Source: Acanthaster planci (taxonomy: Eukaryota > Echinodermata > Asteroidea > Valvatida > Acanthasteridae). Taken from it: a stretch of 62,000 bases of DNA. The notes beneath the pieces are model-generated. The model did no database searches and was not told the origin of the DNA. It saw only the letters and a program-made list of their open reading frames with translations. Positions 1 to 43,554 of the stretch are shown one piece after another (positions within the stretch are counted from its first letter, which is position 1; each line of letters starts with the position of its first letter). The DNA is taken from contig NW_019091484.1 in assembly GCF_001949145.1 (NCBI RefSeq), forward strand, positions 494,310 through 556,309, given 5' to 3'. The position numbers and the translations under genes were made by a program.

Positions 1-80
1 TGGAAAGCTGAGCTCTTCTCCGAGTACTTGCTCCATGGCCTGGCCAGATTGCTGTCTCCCAAATCCTTGGCAATCTCAAC
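1..80 (-). CDS. RBM19: RBM19-like exon 3 (truncated by window edge)
   Basis: Begins after the acceptor TTTCCTACAG and reads VEIAKDLGDSNLARPWSKYS and onward for 26 codons plus two bases to the edge. This matches the segment after RRM1 in RBM19 (VE.CK..GD....RAWSK pattern). Confidence 0.87.
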
Positions 81-1988
81 CTGTAGGAAACGCATGGTAG
101 CGATCCCGACGTAGACTTCTCTTCAATGGATTTCATTCATTATCCCCTGTCCCTCTCAGATTTTATGAAAAATTCACCATGTTTTGGAAGATGTTGTAGC
201 ACTGAGGAAGGCAACAGCCCCTGTCACTATCTATTTGCATGGAACTTGGTGTTGCTTGATTTTTTAGAAAAAGAAGAAAATGCCACATGGAGGTTTCTGT
301 AATGTTGTGGTATTTAGACAGATTCTAGATAGTTCCCAACAGAAAGGACTACAGCCGATTTCACACAATGGCGCAATGTCACTTATGCCACATTTTTATG
401 GCGTACATTAGGCAACAAATTAAAAGCAATTACACAAAACTTACACACAGCGTAAGTCCACGATTTGCACAACAGATTACGGCACAACTTACACACTTAT
501 TGTAGGTGGTGTAGATTGCACTAAACAAAGCCACAATGAATGATTTGATTAGCTTATCATGTTCAGTTAAGCCTCATCATTACTGAACTTAACAAGGCTT
601 ATGCAAGAAAGCTACAACTTTGTTTTAGAAGGTAATGAAGAAACTTGTTTCACAGTGAGAGAACTGTGAGATTTTCTGTCCAGTTTAAATGAAGAAAGGA
701 TGAAAACATTTTCAAAATGGTGGACAGAGTCAATTCAGCGACTGTTTGATGACTGTTATTATATTGACAAGTAATAGCCATCATAAAAGCTGTTATCGTC
801 CTCATCCAAGAAATTTAATATTAAACATGAAACAGCTAAGCATCATTTCATGAAATCGAATGTAAGTATGCATATATTGCACAGTTATGACACAAATCTG
901 TGGTGCAAGGCTTATGTATGGTTCAAAGTTTTGTGAAATCGGCTGCAAGGGAGTTAGTTTAAAAGTCTTGAAGATCAACACAAGACCACTTTGAGGCCAG
1001 ATACGATTTTTCTCAAGGCCAGAAACTGTCCACCAACTTGTATTTTGGACGAATCTATGAAGGTGTTGTTCAGACACTCCACAGCTTTGGGAGCGCTGGA
1101 CTTGGCCCGGAAGCCAACAAAGGCAAACTTGCGGAAGACCCCGGCACTGGTGTACTTAAGCTGCAGGTCGGTGATCTCTCCTTGGGCGGCAAAGATAGTG
1201 CGGATCTTATCCTCCTTGATCTAGCATAAGGCAAACAGGATAGCACTTGGTGTTGGCAAATCCGGATGTCCAGGCAAGGGGTGACATTGGAAAAGGTTGG
1301 GACAAACACGACAGAGGGAAAACGACTGCTAAGATTATGTCATATCAAAAAAGTGTGTACTTTGCCGTCAAGCCGGGGTCGCACGTTATCTTTTGTTTTA
1401 CAGCTTGAGCCGCTACAAATAATATAGTATTAAATTCACCTTCCATGGCTTGGTAATGGTTTGGCCGGGAGTTAGGCCTAAACATGAAACGCCCCATCAG
1501 GACATGACATGCATGTGGGCGCGAGTTCTAATCTGTAATCAATTTCAAGGTCTTCGTATCTACCTCAGAAATGTCACCAAATTATCTTTTGTCGTTTGCA
1601 TTTCAGTTATGCATTAAAACGCAGGATTTATTCAGGTGATATTTTACTTTCTTTTAGTTTTTCACAAATTTAAGGGAAATAAACATGATATAATCCAAAA
1701 CTACACTACTGCCGTTAGGCCTACATTCCATATCGTCAACACGAGTTTGTAGCCGTAGCAGTAATGTAAACATGGAACCAATCAAAGATTTCTAATGCTT
1801 AATGGTCAGATGGTGAAATTTCGACCCCCAAAATTATCGCGAAACAGATGCAGCACTGACCGATGCGGCACACATAGAAAATACCGGATAAACGCGTCTA
1901 CAATAACTCTTGGAATGATACAAACCCTAGATCTCAGTCAGAATTTACTCACCCCTGCTGGCAGGTTTTTCACAATAAGTCGACTCAT
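1..1988 (-). CDS. RBM19: RBM19/MRD1-like multi-RRM protein, 5' end of gene (exons 1-3, partial)
   Basis: Three minus-strand exons join in frame: 1953-1988, 1038-1220 and 1-80. Both introns are phase 0 with GT/AG ends. They give 99 residues starting MSRLIVKNLPAG, then IKEDKIRTIFAAQGEITDLQ, a stretch with RKFAFVGF, FIDSSKIQVEIAKDLGD and RPWSKYSEK. This is the first RRM of RBM19/MRD1: RNP2 is LIVKNL at about residues 4-9, RNP1 is KFAFVGF at about 43-49, and the conserved basic segment after beta-4 follows. The family protein is nucleolar, has five or six RRMs and is needed for pre-rRNA processing and 18S rRNA maturation. The remaining exons lie beyond the left edge. The gene is divergent from the WSCD-like gene at 4915. 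Recognition comes from family knowledge; exon joining is my inference from frame and splice sites. Confidence 0.9.
81..1037 (-). other. Intron 2 of RBM19-like gene
   Basis: 957 bp between exons 2 and 3, bounded by GT (1036-1037) and AG (81-82) read on the minus strand. AT-rich. I see no repeat or other gene in it. Confidence 0.75.
1038..1220 (-). CDS. RBM19: RBM19-like exon 2 (body of RRM1)
   Basis: Sixty-one codons from IKEDKIR to SSKIQ, containing RNP1 (KFAFVGF). The acceptor is TTATGCTAG just above 1220, and the donor is CAA followed by GTTGGT below 1038, which is a weak consensus. Both boundaries are phase 0. Open plus-strand frames over this exon are antisense shadows. Confidence 0.9.
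1221..1952 (-). other. Intron 1 of RBM19-like gene
   Basis: 732 bp between exons 1 and 2, with a GTGAGT donor and a CTAG acceptor. A coding-like minus frame at 1224-1309 is a shadow and is not needed, because exon 1 joins exon 2 exactly in phase. Nothing else is recognised. Confidence 0.75.
1953..1988 (-). CDS. RBM19: RBM19-like exon 1 (start codon)
   Basis: Twelve codons, MSRLIVKNLPAG, starting at the ATG whose complement is 1986-1988. The exon ends at a strong donor (GGG followed by GTGAGT on the minus strand). It carries RNP2 of RRM1. It is too short for an ORF scan; the match to the invariant N-terminus of RBM19/MRD1 identifies it. Confidence 0.87.
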
Positions 1989-2106
1989 TTTTAGAACATT
2001 TCATTGACGAAACTCCCGCACGAGCATGGTAATGTGTAAGCATACATGTACATGTATGTACCTAGAATTAAACAGCGTGCGTTTATATTTAGGACATGTG
2101 GTTGAG

Positions 2107-2140
2107 AGCGCGCCCTCTACCCACCCATGGAGGGCGCGCT
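2107..2140. repeat. Short GC-rich hairpin upstream of RBM19-like start
   Basis: Perfect 11-bp inverted repeat: AGCGCGCCCTC at 2107-2117 and GAGGGCGCGCT at 2130-2140, with a 12-bp loop. It lies about 120 bp upstream of the RBM19 ATG, so it would fall in the 5' UTR or core promoter. Confidence 0.6.
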
Positions 2141-3300
2141 TGCTCACTTTACTGAATCTACCGTTTTGATTCCAACATTGAGACACTCATGTTGCAACCC
2201 TCTCTGTAATATAACCAGCTCTGCTCACAGGAGCAGACAATACAAAATGAACCGAGATCGACAGAATGAAGGTTTATAGTTTAGTTTCGCATCCCCTCAA
2301 AGCTACCCCCAATTAACATTCAAGATCTCCAAAATTTTCTTTATTTTCCGGAGTACTTAAAAAATTGTAAAATCAAGTTTAATGGCTTGATGAAGTGAGC
2401 CAATTATAGAGTGCTTTTCAGTTTATGGACCTGCGTCAACTTGCACCGTCTAGTTTGTATATAATTTGACAATGATTTGATGCAAGGTCTATCACCTACT
2501 GCAGATGTAGGCCTACTGCAGGACAAGTCAATGAACTCTGACGATTATGCGCATATTATGCCGGTTTAAGTCCTAGGAGCCTGCACGTGCTGAAGTGACA
2601 TTTCCAAAAAGGGCAATTTCTGGCACCAGATACAGCGCGGCACATCCAACGCACACTCCGTGCATTTTTGTTCTCACGAATCGATACGGTCCGATCTTGA
2701 TTCCACCAGTTAAAACAAATTTTGATTAAATTTTTCGGTAAGGCAGCAAGTATATGGGTGAATTAAATTCATGTCAAACATTTCCAAGCATTTTTTCTCT
2801 CCGTTAAATTGCCGTAACAACTTTATGTATGCCCATGTTCATTTACATGTCCCTGTCTGAATGGTACATTGTATTTTCTGCATATTTTCAATCTTCTTTT
2901 CAGCTCAGCTTCATTGATTCTTTCCCTCCGTGGTCATCCCCCCCCCCGTTTTAATTCCTTGTGGTTTGTCTCCTCTCTCTCAGTTCTTTGTTTTAGACCT
3001 ACACAGGTTTCTTCAGAGTTCTGTTTATTATTCCTCCTCCCTTAGTGTTTCCCCACTCTGCCTTATTTGTTTGTGAGTCCCACTTTTGCCCAACCTAGTA
3101 ACTCTTAACATTTTAGGAGAGCCTCTAGACAGCGATTAAGTTCGCTTTTTGGCAATCCATCAGGGGTGTTATCAGGTTTTTGTTTTGTTTTGTTTTTGGT
3201 TTTTTTTTAGATCTGTTTATGGTGTTATTCCTAATTTGTGTTTGAGTGTATTTATGTGTTGTTCCCTGAGAAATAATAAATAAAAAAAACCAAGCTTGGC

Positions 3301-3419
3301 TGTCAGTTCGTGCAAACAAAAATCAGTCATTTCGCTTCAGTGCCCGATGTGCGCGCGCACTACCGGGTGCTAGTTTGTGAAACCGAAATTGTTGATCTCG
3401 CCATTTTCACGAACTGACA
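3301..3419. mobile_element. MITE-like element, copy 1 (TGTCAGTTCGTG termini)
   Basis: A 119-bp segment starting TGTCAGTTCGTG and ending CACGAACTGACA, so the termini are inverted repeats of about 12-16 bp. The interior has GATGTGCGCGCGCAC and GTGAAACCGAA. A diverged copy sits at 7680-7794. There is no coding capacity, which is the usual form of a non-autonomous DNA transposon. The superfamily is not resolved because no clear target-site duplication is visible. Confidence 0.65.
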
Positions 3420-4914
3420 CCCACTTGCAATAGTGTGTCAGTTTGTTCTGTCACTGCCGTCGTATATCTTGTCCAAAGTGACCGTATTTTTGTCTTGATT
3501 TCTTTACATTTCCTGTGTTTGCCAGTTGATGTTGCTTTTGTGACTGTTTTCTCCTTTTTAAATAATTTCATTCGTGTTTTCGATTTTTCAGGTTAAATAC
3601 CGTTTTATCATTGTTTTCAGGCTATACATCTCTGCATTTCACAGGTTTAAAAAAAAAATCTCCTAAACACAGATTACCTGACAAAAAGGTTAATTAGTTT
3701 TGCTCACAGCTACACACATAAAATACGACAGTGTAAAGTCTAAAAATGCACGGCGGACTTTTTCATTCAACACGGGTATTTAATTTTTATCTAATAGACG
3801 ATCATGAACCTAGTAATGTCCACTGAGGGCGCACTTCGGTGGCTCTCTAACGTCATTGTCGTTGGGTCCCGAGGGAGAGGATAATATACACGGGTCTTGG
3901 ATATTCGCTTGGGCTTATTAATAACCCTTGTATTATTAATATGAGCTTGATGCGCGCGCGCGGTCTGGATAGTGCCGGGGACATAGGACCGTGAGCAGAT
4001 GATCACACGCCGCCGTATATAACGAGCGCTGCTTGGGTTGCATAGCGCGGTCTAAGCCTCGTTGTCCGGGGGCGATTCCAATGTACAGCTGATCTGGAAA
4101 GCACACACATCCGAGACTGCGAAAGTACACAATGTCTTCGCGCATTTTGTCGACTGCGGGAAGACGACTGATGTCGGTGACTTCAGATTTGGAATCTCGG
4201 AAATGAAATGCTGGACGGTGATGTATGCGTGTGGATACCGGCTAACGACGTTTGTATGTGTCCGTGCATTTTTAGGGTCTCTCGCGTGGTACGCAGTTTG
4301 GCTACGTGCTCGGGCCTACATCACCACGGCATCTTGAAGATGCACAGCACATCAGCCGTCCGTACGGAGATGCTCCGCGCGTGTGAATGATGAATGGCAG
4401 CAATGGCCGCAATGTGACAGCCGCTTTATATGACAACACCAATGGGGAGAAAACACTAACTGTGAATCACAGTCTCCTCGCGGTGTACAGGAGAGTACCG
4501 ATCGCCGGCATCACTACACGGCTCCCTACCGTGTTTCAGCGTGGTTTAACGGGTAAGCTGTCCGCCAATTTCCGTTGTATGGAGGCATCGTATCATTCGA
4601 GGTGTTTCTGAATCATGCTCTGAATGTACTGATGTAACATCATCCGCAGGGATTATTCGCACATACACAGCGAGCAATCAGGACGGCAGACGAATTAAAA
4701 TACGGATGTTGTTAGTTAGTACACCAAGTCTTGCTATGCAGGTGGAATTAGAGGTTAGTCGTATTATGTCAAACATTATACATTTCAAGATGGCATGACA
4801 ATTTATGAGGGCCAAACTTGTCATCCAAAACTATGCTATGAATTCGATACAGCATACCTCTGTCCTCGTTCAAGGAGACAGCTGGCTGTGAATTTTTTTC
4901 AACATCAACTGACG

Positions 4915-37514
<32,600 letters not shown>

Positions 37515-38024
37515 GTGCGAAAGAAACATTGAAACAAGTAGCTACCCTGTATTTGAAGACCATAGGGAAACTAAGATTTTAACGAAATTTCTACATTCCG
37601 GTTGCAATGATGATAATGCTATTCTGAAAAGATACAAACCACGGCTACTGTGGGGAACTTTAAACACTCAGGCATTATATTATGTAGACAGTAATTCTGA
37701 CCGTGGGCCATACGAGCAACGAAACTAGCGTTTTCCTGTTATTGCAGCCCGTATCAGTGGCCAAGTTAGGTATAAAGCCCGAATATACTTGTATTCGGTG
37801 CTGTGTGTTCTCTTTGTAAGGCACTGCACAGAAAATCGTCTCTCACATTGTTTCCTCCGCTCAAATACTACATGTATAAGGTCGCTGATGACCTATATTC
37901 CTTCGCAGTAAAAATACACAATCTAACTTTCTCGAGCTTTCATTAGATGGAATTTGTTTGACCCGTGACCCGGGGTCAGTATGAGTGCGCGCGCACTACA
38001 CTCTCGCGCGGAACATGTGCCTAG

Positions 38025-38268
38025 GGCCGTTTTCCAATACTCAACTTCGTCTCCGTTTCAGGCTTCGTGAAGGAAATCAAATCCCCAATTGTGGGCCTGA
38101 AGCGTTCAATTTAAATTAAAGTACTGTAATGTGTGGCTCTTTTGCATCTCACTTGATGTTTTGTGGCACTATCAAACTTACTATTGTGCTTGGAACCTCA
38201 AAGTCAGGAAGTAAAAGAAAACAGTTGAAGCCTGAGACGGAGCCGAAGTCGAGTATTGGAAAACGGCC
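38025..38268. mobile_element. Fold-back MITE-like element, about 244 bp
   Basis: GGCCGTTTTCCAATACTC at the left is matched by the complementary GAGTATTGGAAAACGGCC at the right, with one mismatch (left CAACTTCG, right CGAAGTCG). Pairing continues through CTCCGTTTCAGGCTTC / GAAGCCTGAGACGGAG. Arms are about 42 bp. The interior is AT-rich and non-coding. Confidence 0.75.
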
Positions 38269-40658
38269 TATGTGTCATGATGAAGGGACTCAAGGGGGCA
38301 TACCCACAATTCCTTGGCACGTTTTCACTTCCTTCACGCAAAATGTTGTGAATGGATAGGGCGGCAGGAGCTAGCATCAAAAGTTGTGATCAGGAGGACA
38401 GAAATGACCACCCGAAGACAAGCGAGAACAAACAAACAAATCCCCGCTCGCGTCACTTCTCGCACTGCGCAAATCCCACACTATCAGAAACGCTCGAGGT
38501 CTACTAACTACGAAGTCATAATTTGATTTCAAAATCAGTTTCCGTGCTCTCCTCTTCACGGTTGTATCTTTCTCGTGTGTAATGCAGTGTGCGTGTGGAC
38601 AAAGGGACTTTCATGCCGACATTTCAGATTCTCATCTTTGTCGGCTTTTATCATAATCCCTGTTCAGGATTAAATGCCTCAGTGAAACTCAGGTGGTGTT
38701 TTTGGAAACATGGTGAGTGTGCAAACCCATACTGTAGTGTTTCAAACCGGAAGGCGTTCGAGAGGAACAGGTGATTTGGTCTCAGCACCGCTGTACCGCG
38801 TGAGGTGTTACGACAGGAAACGTCTGACGAACTGATCTAGGCCGCCTAATCAACGCTTCTACGCGAAAGAAAAGTGACAAATGGCAAACAAGCTGTTTGG
38901 AGGATGACAGAAATACATGAGCCCAGTCAGAATTTCGGCAGATTCATCATCTCACATCACAGCTGAGAAGTGCGTGTCTTCCCAGCGCACATTCCACGGA
39001 TAGTCTATGAGCCAAGATGGATGACCTATTCAGAATGCTTTTCCTTTCAGTGGGAAACCACGTGAGACTACATTTTGGCACGTACTGTTGTCAGGACGGC
39101 TGTCAATGCCAGTGCACGGCACTGACTTTAATTAACACGCAGCCGCCTCGCTTTTTTCAATTCAGCCCGTGGCTAAACAATCCAGCTTATAAAACATTTC
39201 TGAATGGTATCTTCTGCTTCCATTTTCCCCTCTGCATGCAGTATATCACTGGTTCATGCACTGGTTAAAATATGGGTCATGAAACCGTACCCTTGCCGCG
39301 CGGGACTCGGAGTTCTGTATTTCAGCGGAGTCAATCCGCGCAACCTATAAAGCCGACATTTAAAGACATAAACAAGCGGCCGCCGGGAAAATTGGAACCA
39401 TTAAAATGTCTCTTTTGATATCCATTAGAGTTATGCATTCATATATTTTGCAAAAGCCCCATCAGTGATAAGGAATAGAGCAATTCATCACTAACCTGAG
39501 GAGTGCTCGTAGGGAAATAATCTGTTCACACAGCCACTGTAATGTGAACGTACCCTTTCAAGTGCGTTTCAAAGGAAAAAAATCTTTGCTTTAAGTTGTT
39601 AGTTCAAAATCGTCTATTTTTTTCTCCAATTTATTCTTTCCGCTACACCTGTCGAGTGCGTCAGCAAAATTACTCGTATCCTTGCCTTTTCACATGTTGG
39701 ACAACACTCCGTTTTCAGTATGTATTAAAGAACAAGCCGGTTATTGAAATCAATGTGCATGGGATTTGACTAATAGCCATAATTACAAAAAGGAAATTGC
39801 CAGCTTGGTTCCAGTAGACTCATGGCCTGCAATGCCGTGGAGTCCTACTACCTGTGAAAAAGCAGTCAGTGTTCGTCAGAAAACGGTTCCAAACACGTGC
39901 AGCTGTTCACATGATCGGCTGAATTACCGCCTTTCAACCCAGAAGACGATCATTGCATTCTAGCACGGCGCGTGGAACATTTTGAAAAATGTTCCATCTG
40001 CGCTGCTGCTATGTGTGCGGGCGCCAGACGGAGTGCGAGAATGTATGCGTCAAGCGATGAAAATTGATTGGTGCAGAAAACAGATGGGCTGGTATCCTTG
40101 GGGTCGAGCGTCAGAGATGATGATTGTTTAATGCAACATGAGGAGATCAGAGGAGACAGTTTTCGCTGGTGCCCACTGTCTTTGCAGTTTGCCAGGACGG
40201 TTAATGCCGTTCATAGAATTCTGTAAAGGAAGTGCACCCGTCGCAAAGTCTTGTGGGTTACGGAATGGCTTCACGAACAGGCATGCCTTTTCTGCGCACG
40301 TGTCGTGGCGTATGAGGAAGCGTTGAACCCTGTCATGGCGCACACCTTTACATTGACGTGTTCTCGGCGCGTGAAGGGTCCGTATGCGTATTACAGTGAA
40401 GAATGCCAATTAAAATGTACATGAATGCAGGGCAGTATAGGCCTAGCGACGTGAAAATGTGCCATTATTGTTCAAATCAATTCTACCAGTGGAGATTTGA
40501 AGGTACTACGTCATGCATGTTGCAACGCGGAGTTAGCCCATCCCAGTGCCTTTTAATTAAAGCGCCGTTGGAACGGGCGAAATCGAAATCGTTCATAATT
40601 TTTAACGATAGAGGACGCTGTTCAATAACGTTGGACAGCGCTGTTTAGCAGAGAGCAG

Positions 40659-40803
40659 AGCCAACTTCAGACTTTGGAATTGAAATGGCTGTTTATGGTG
40701 TGTGCAGTACAGCATGCAGCCGTTGTGTGCCTGTTGTCCAGATGCACTGACGCATAATCTGCCATTCCGGTTCCAATAATAGAGACACTTATGTCGCCTC
40801 TCT
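40659..40803 (+). repeat. Dispersed repeat, copy 1 (pair with 51241-51396)
   Basis: Shares in order AGCCAA, TGTGTGCAGTA.AGC, CACTGA.GC and CTTATGTCGC with the segment in intron 8 of the first carboxypeptidase gene. Identity is moderate. Class unknown. Confidence 0.45.
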
Positions 40804-43291
40804 AAACGGCTCTGAACTTGTGGGCAAAGTTCCAACAGTTCGGAGTGAAGATCTGGAAATACATATTAAATCCATGCTGCTCATGTCCTTCAAAGGGAAC
40901 ACACTTTGCCGCTTGACTGGCCCTATAATGACATTCTTATGGACAGTAATTTGTATGTGTTTTTATTTGATTTTGACGTGAAGTTTTGTCCCCTTGGGTT
41001 TGACTCCCGAAGGAAGGTTGGGCCAAAGTTAAAAGGTGCTGTTGATCTAGCAGATATTTTGCCATTTTGGCCATTCTGATCCTTAAAAACGTTCAATGAA
41101 ATATATTAAAAATTTGCAGTCACCTACTTCCAAAGTTCCTCATTTTTCAACCAGCCAGAGATTCTACATCTAGGCAACTAGAATGGTCAAAGTGATTAGG
41201 CCTGCTTTTGTTCTTTACAATGTTCAAACATTTTTCGTCCTTAGATATAATGTTTGTTTGTACGATGAATTGGGCGATTGTGCCATGGCTGTGTGGCTGG
41301 TTGCCGTCTAAAGGTTGGTCCTCTTACATTTGTCACTGTTCTACGAAAAACATTATCAGTTCGTTTATAAATCAGACTTGATATTGTCGGGAACGTAAAA
41401 CAAGGAAATCAGACTTTAATGCACCGATACACGCGGTGTCTTGTCATGCTGGTAGATTTGCTTACATCGTATGTACAATAAAGAGGGCGCTGTTAATGTT
41501 GACAGGTCCCAGAGAGCGCGGTAAGGCGCGTCATTTCAACTGTTAAGTATTACAGTGCAGTATTCCACTAGTCTTTCAGCGCATTGATATATATTTAGGA
41601 TGTTTTCTCTATCGTGCTTGTTGAATTACAACAAGGATATGTCTTAGACATGCTAATATTAATCAGGCACAATTTCTAATTGGGCGATCGTTCGGAAATG
41701 TCACCCAGTGTACAAAGGTCGATGCCTCTCTTTTTGTATTCTAAATAAGCTGAAGCAAACGTAATGTGCAATATACATGTACAAGCTTGTCGAAACGACC
41801 TTATCTGATGTGTTAGTTATTATCCAGGTGAAAATTATTACGTGTACTGAAGTGTTACACAAACCGTTGTTTGTTTTTTTGTTTACAATACAGCGTCTCC
41901 ATTAAAATATTTTTGCTATAATATTCGAATCCTGTTCATTATTCAGTAGATATTTCACAATCGTTGGTATAGTACTAGGTATACTGGGTATTACTATTTG
42001 GTGTGTGCACCATCACAATAACCAACTATACAGTATTAAACGAAGAGGGTTAGTTTTTAAAGACGAGTCATGTATCCCTAATGTGAGATTCGTGAGACGC
42101 GAATCTTTCACCATACATTAATAAAGACATTGGTCATGGTCGTGCCTGACTCACTGAAGAACCCCCAACTCAAATGTACACAGACTGACTTCGTTTATCG
42201 AAAGGAAACAAATGTTGGGTATTCAAGACCACACGGTGGTGAAACATGAAATTTTATCAATTCACTGATGCTAGGGCTTGGTGAATTCAAACAAATTCAG
42301 CATCATTTCGCAGGACTGCCAAGATTATAGGAGCATGTCTAAATATTGCTTCTAAACTTCATCAGCTTTGGACTTGATCGAGTCGCGGTTGAAATGTACA
42401 GTTCATCAGCGGTGTTGAAAGAAGCACGGTAAAATGATCTCCGTGGACAAACTTCATTAACAAAAGCTATTCGAGAGACGAGTTGCTGTCATCCTGCTGG
42501 ATTAACCCAAATCCCCTGGCTTTTCGCGGTGAATGCCAGAGGGCTACTAGGCAATTAAAGCGATGGCCAGGTCCTGATGAACTCGAACCATGTCGTTCTT
42601 ACTAACACGATCTCCTCTGCAAAGTGGCTCTCGCGGCTGAGTTGTGCGGGGCCATCTCCTGTCTTTGCGCGTACAAGTCCTCGGATTTACCTTCCGTAAG
42701 AAGGTGCGTGCGACGTGCTTAGGGAAATCGTCCAAAAATACCACAGACCAAAGGGTTCACACTCACAATATTGCACCTCACTGATTTAGATCTACCAAGT
42801 CTCCATCCCTTGAATTTACAATGGATAATTAGGTAGGTCCTGTCCAGCACTTCTTTGAATAATGTGAACACCATTTCCTCTTACAATACTCTGTGTATAT
42901 CTCCGAGAACTACGTGTATTCAGTATATAAAGCAAAACAGGAAGTATTTGTAACTTTCACTTCAGGTCAGAGGTCAATAAAACCCAAAGCTTCGTAACTC
43001 CAGTGACTTTGCCCAACTGTGTCTCATTTTCAGGTCTCCGTTTCCTAATTGAAAGTCTTACTTATTGCAAATAATTATCTTCAGTCAAGTATTGCCATCA
43101 TTATCATGCAACTTGGTTATCGTAATCACGTGATTCTTATTGATACTGAACTAAGTACAGCTGCTCCACCTGGTCTTCTTCCCACGGACTTCGGAGCAAC
43201 CACCGGAAAACGCTGCATAATTATTTTCGTATTTCTGACTTTGAATGGAAAATTAAAAAACCGTGGTCGTAAATGAAGCGTTAATTTGTAT

Positions 43292-43554
43292 AACGGGTTT
43301 TGCCCTTACCCAACGTATATGTTGATAAACACTGTATCCTCAGTACTTGTCCAAGAGCTTTTGAAAATTTTCAAGACGTATTTTTGCGTTGGGGAGATAC
43401 GAGCAATCTCGGTGGTCAAGTGGTTAAGGCGTCTACACTAGTAAGTAGGAAGTCGTGGGTTCGAGTAAGCTTGTGAATTTTTTACAACCTTTTGGACAAG
43501 CAATGAGCATACAGTGTTTATCAATATATACATTGGGTAAGGGCGAAACTCGTT
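43292..43554. mobile_element. Inverted-repeat element containing a tRNA-like sequence (SINE/MITE-like)
   Basis: The left arm has AACGGGTTTTGCCCTTACCC, then TTGATAAACACTGTAT and TACTTGTCCAA. The right arm has the inverted TTGGACAAGCA, ATACAGTGTTTATCAA and GGGTAAGGGCGAAACTCGTT. Inside, at about 43405-43475, is a tRNA-like block. Related fragments lie at 6612-6700 and 48957-49030. Confidence 0.65.
43405..43475 (+). other. tRNA-like sequence (degenerate; pol III A and B box-like)
   Basis: TGGTCAAGTGGTTAAGGCG resembles an A box with D-arm. GGGTTCGAGTA resembles a B box about 26 bases further on. The anticodon-arm region (CTAC...GTAG) has an odd-sized loop and the acceptor stem does not close, so I do not call a functional tRNA. 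It is probably the tRNA-derived head of a SINE. Confidence 0.5.

Larger units (their letters stand above)
1989..4914. promoter_or_regulatory. Divergent intergenic region between RBM19-like and WSCD-like genes
   Basis: About 2.9 kb separates the two start codons, so both core promoters should lie here, plus any upstream noncoding exon of the WSCD-like gene. GC-rich, CpG-containing stretches occur around 2100-2140 and 3940-4150. A poly-C run sits near 2940 and a MITE-like element at 3301-3419. No TATA box is placed convincingly for either gene. Promoter assignment is inferred from gene order only. Confidence 0.4.

Noticed and set aside
991-1309. Overlapping open frames on both strands (plus 991-1229, minus 1070-1309)
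   Set aside because: All are shadows of RBM19-like exon 2, which is read in a different minus-strand frame bounded by splice sites.
4795-4914. Upstream in-frame ATG of WSCD-like exon 1 adding 40 residues
   Set aside because: WSCD homologues start close to the membrane anchor. The extension is not basic-rich or otherwise family-like. Not excluded without transcript data.
39973-39996. Short palindrome TGGAACATTTTG / AAAAATGTTCCA
   Set aside because: A single small imperfect palindrome with no repeat partners seen. Common by chance in AT-rich DNA.
43405-43475. Functional tRNA gene
   Set aside because: A and B box-like parts are present, but the anticodon loop has the wrong size and the acceptor stem does not close. 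Kept only as a tRNA-like part of a repeat.
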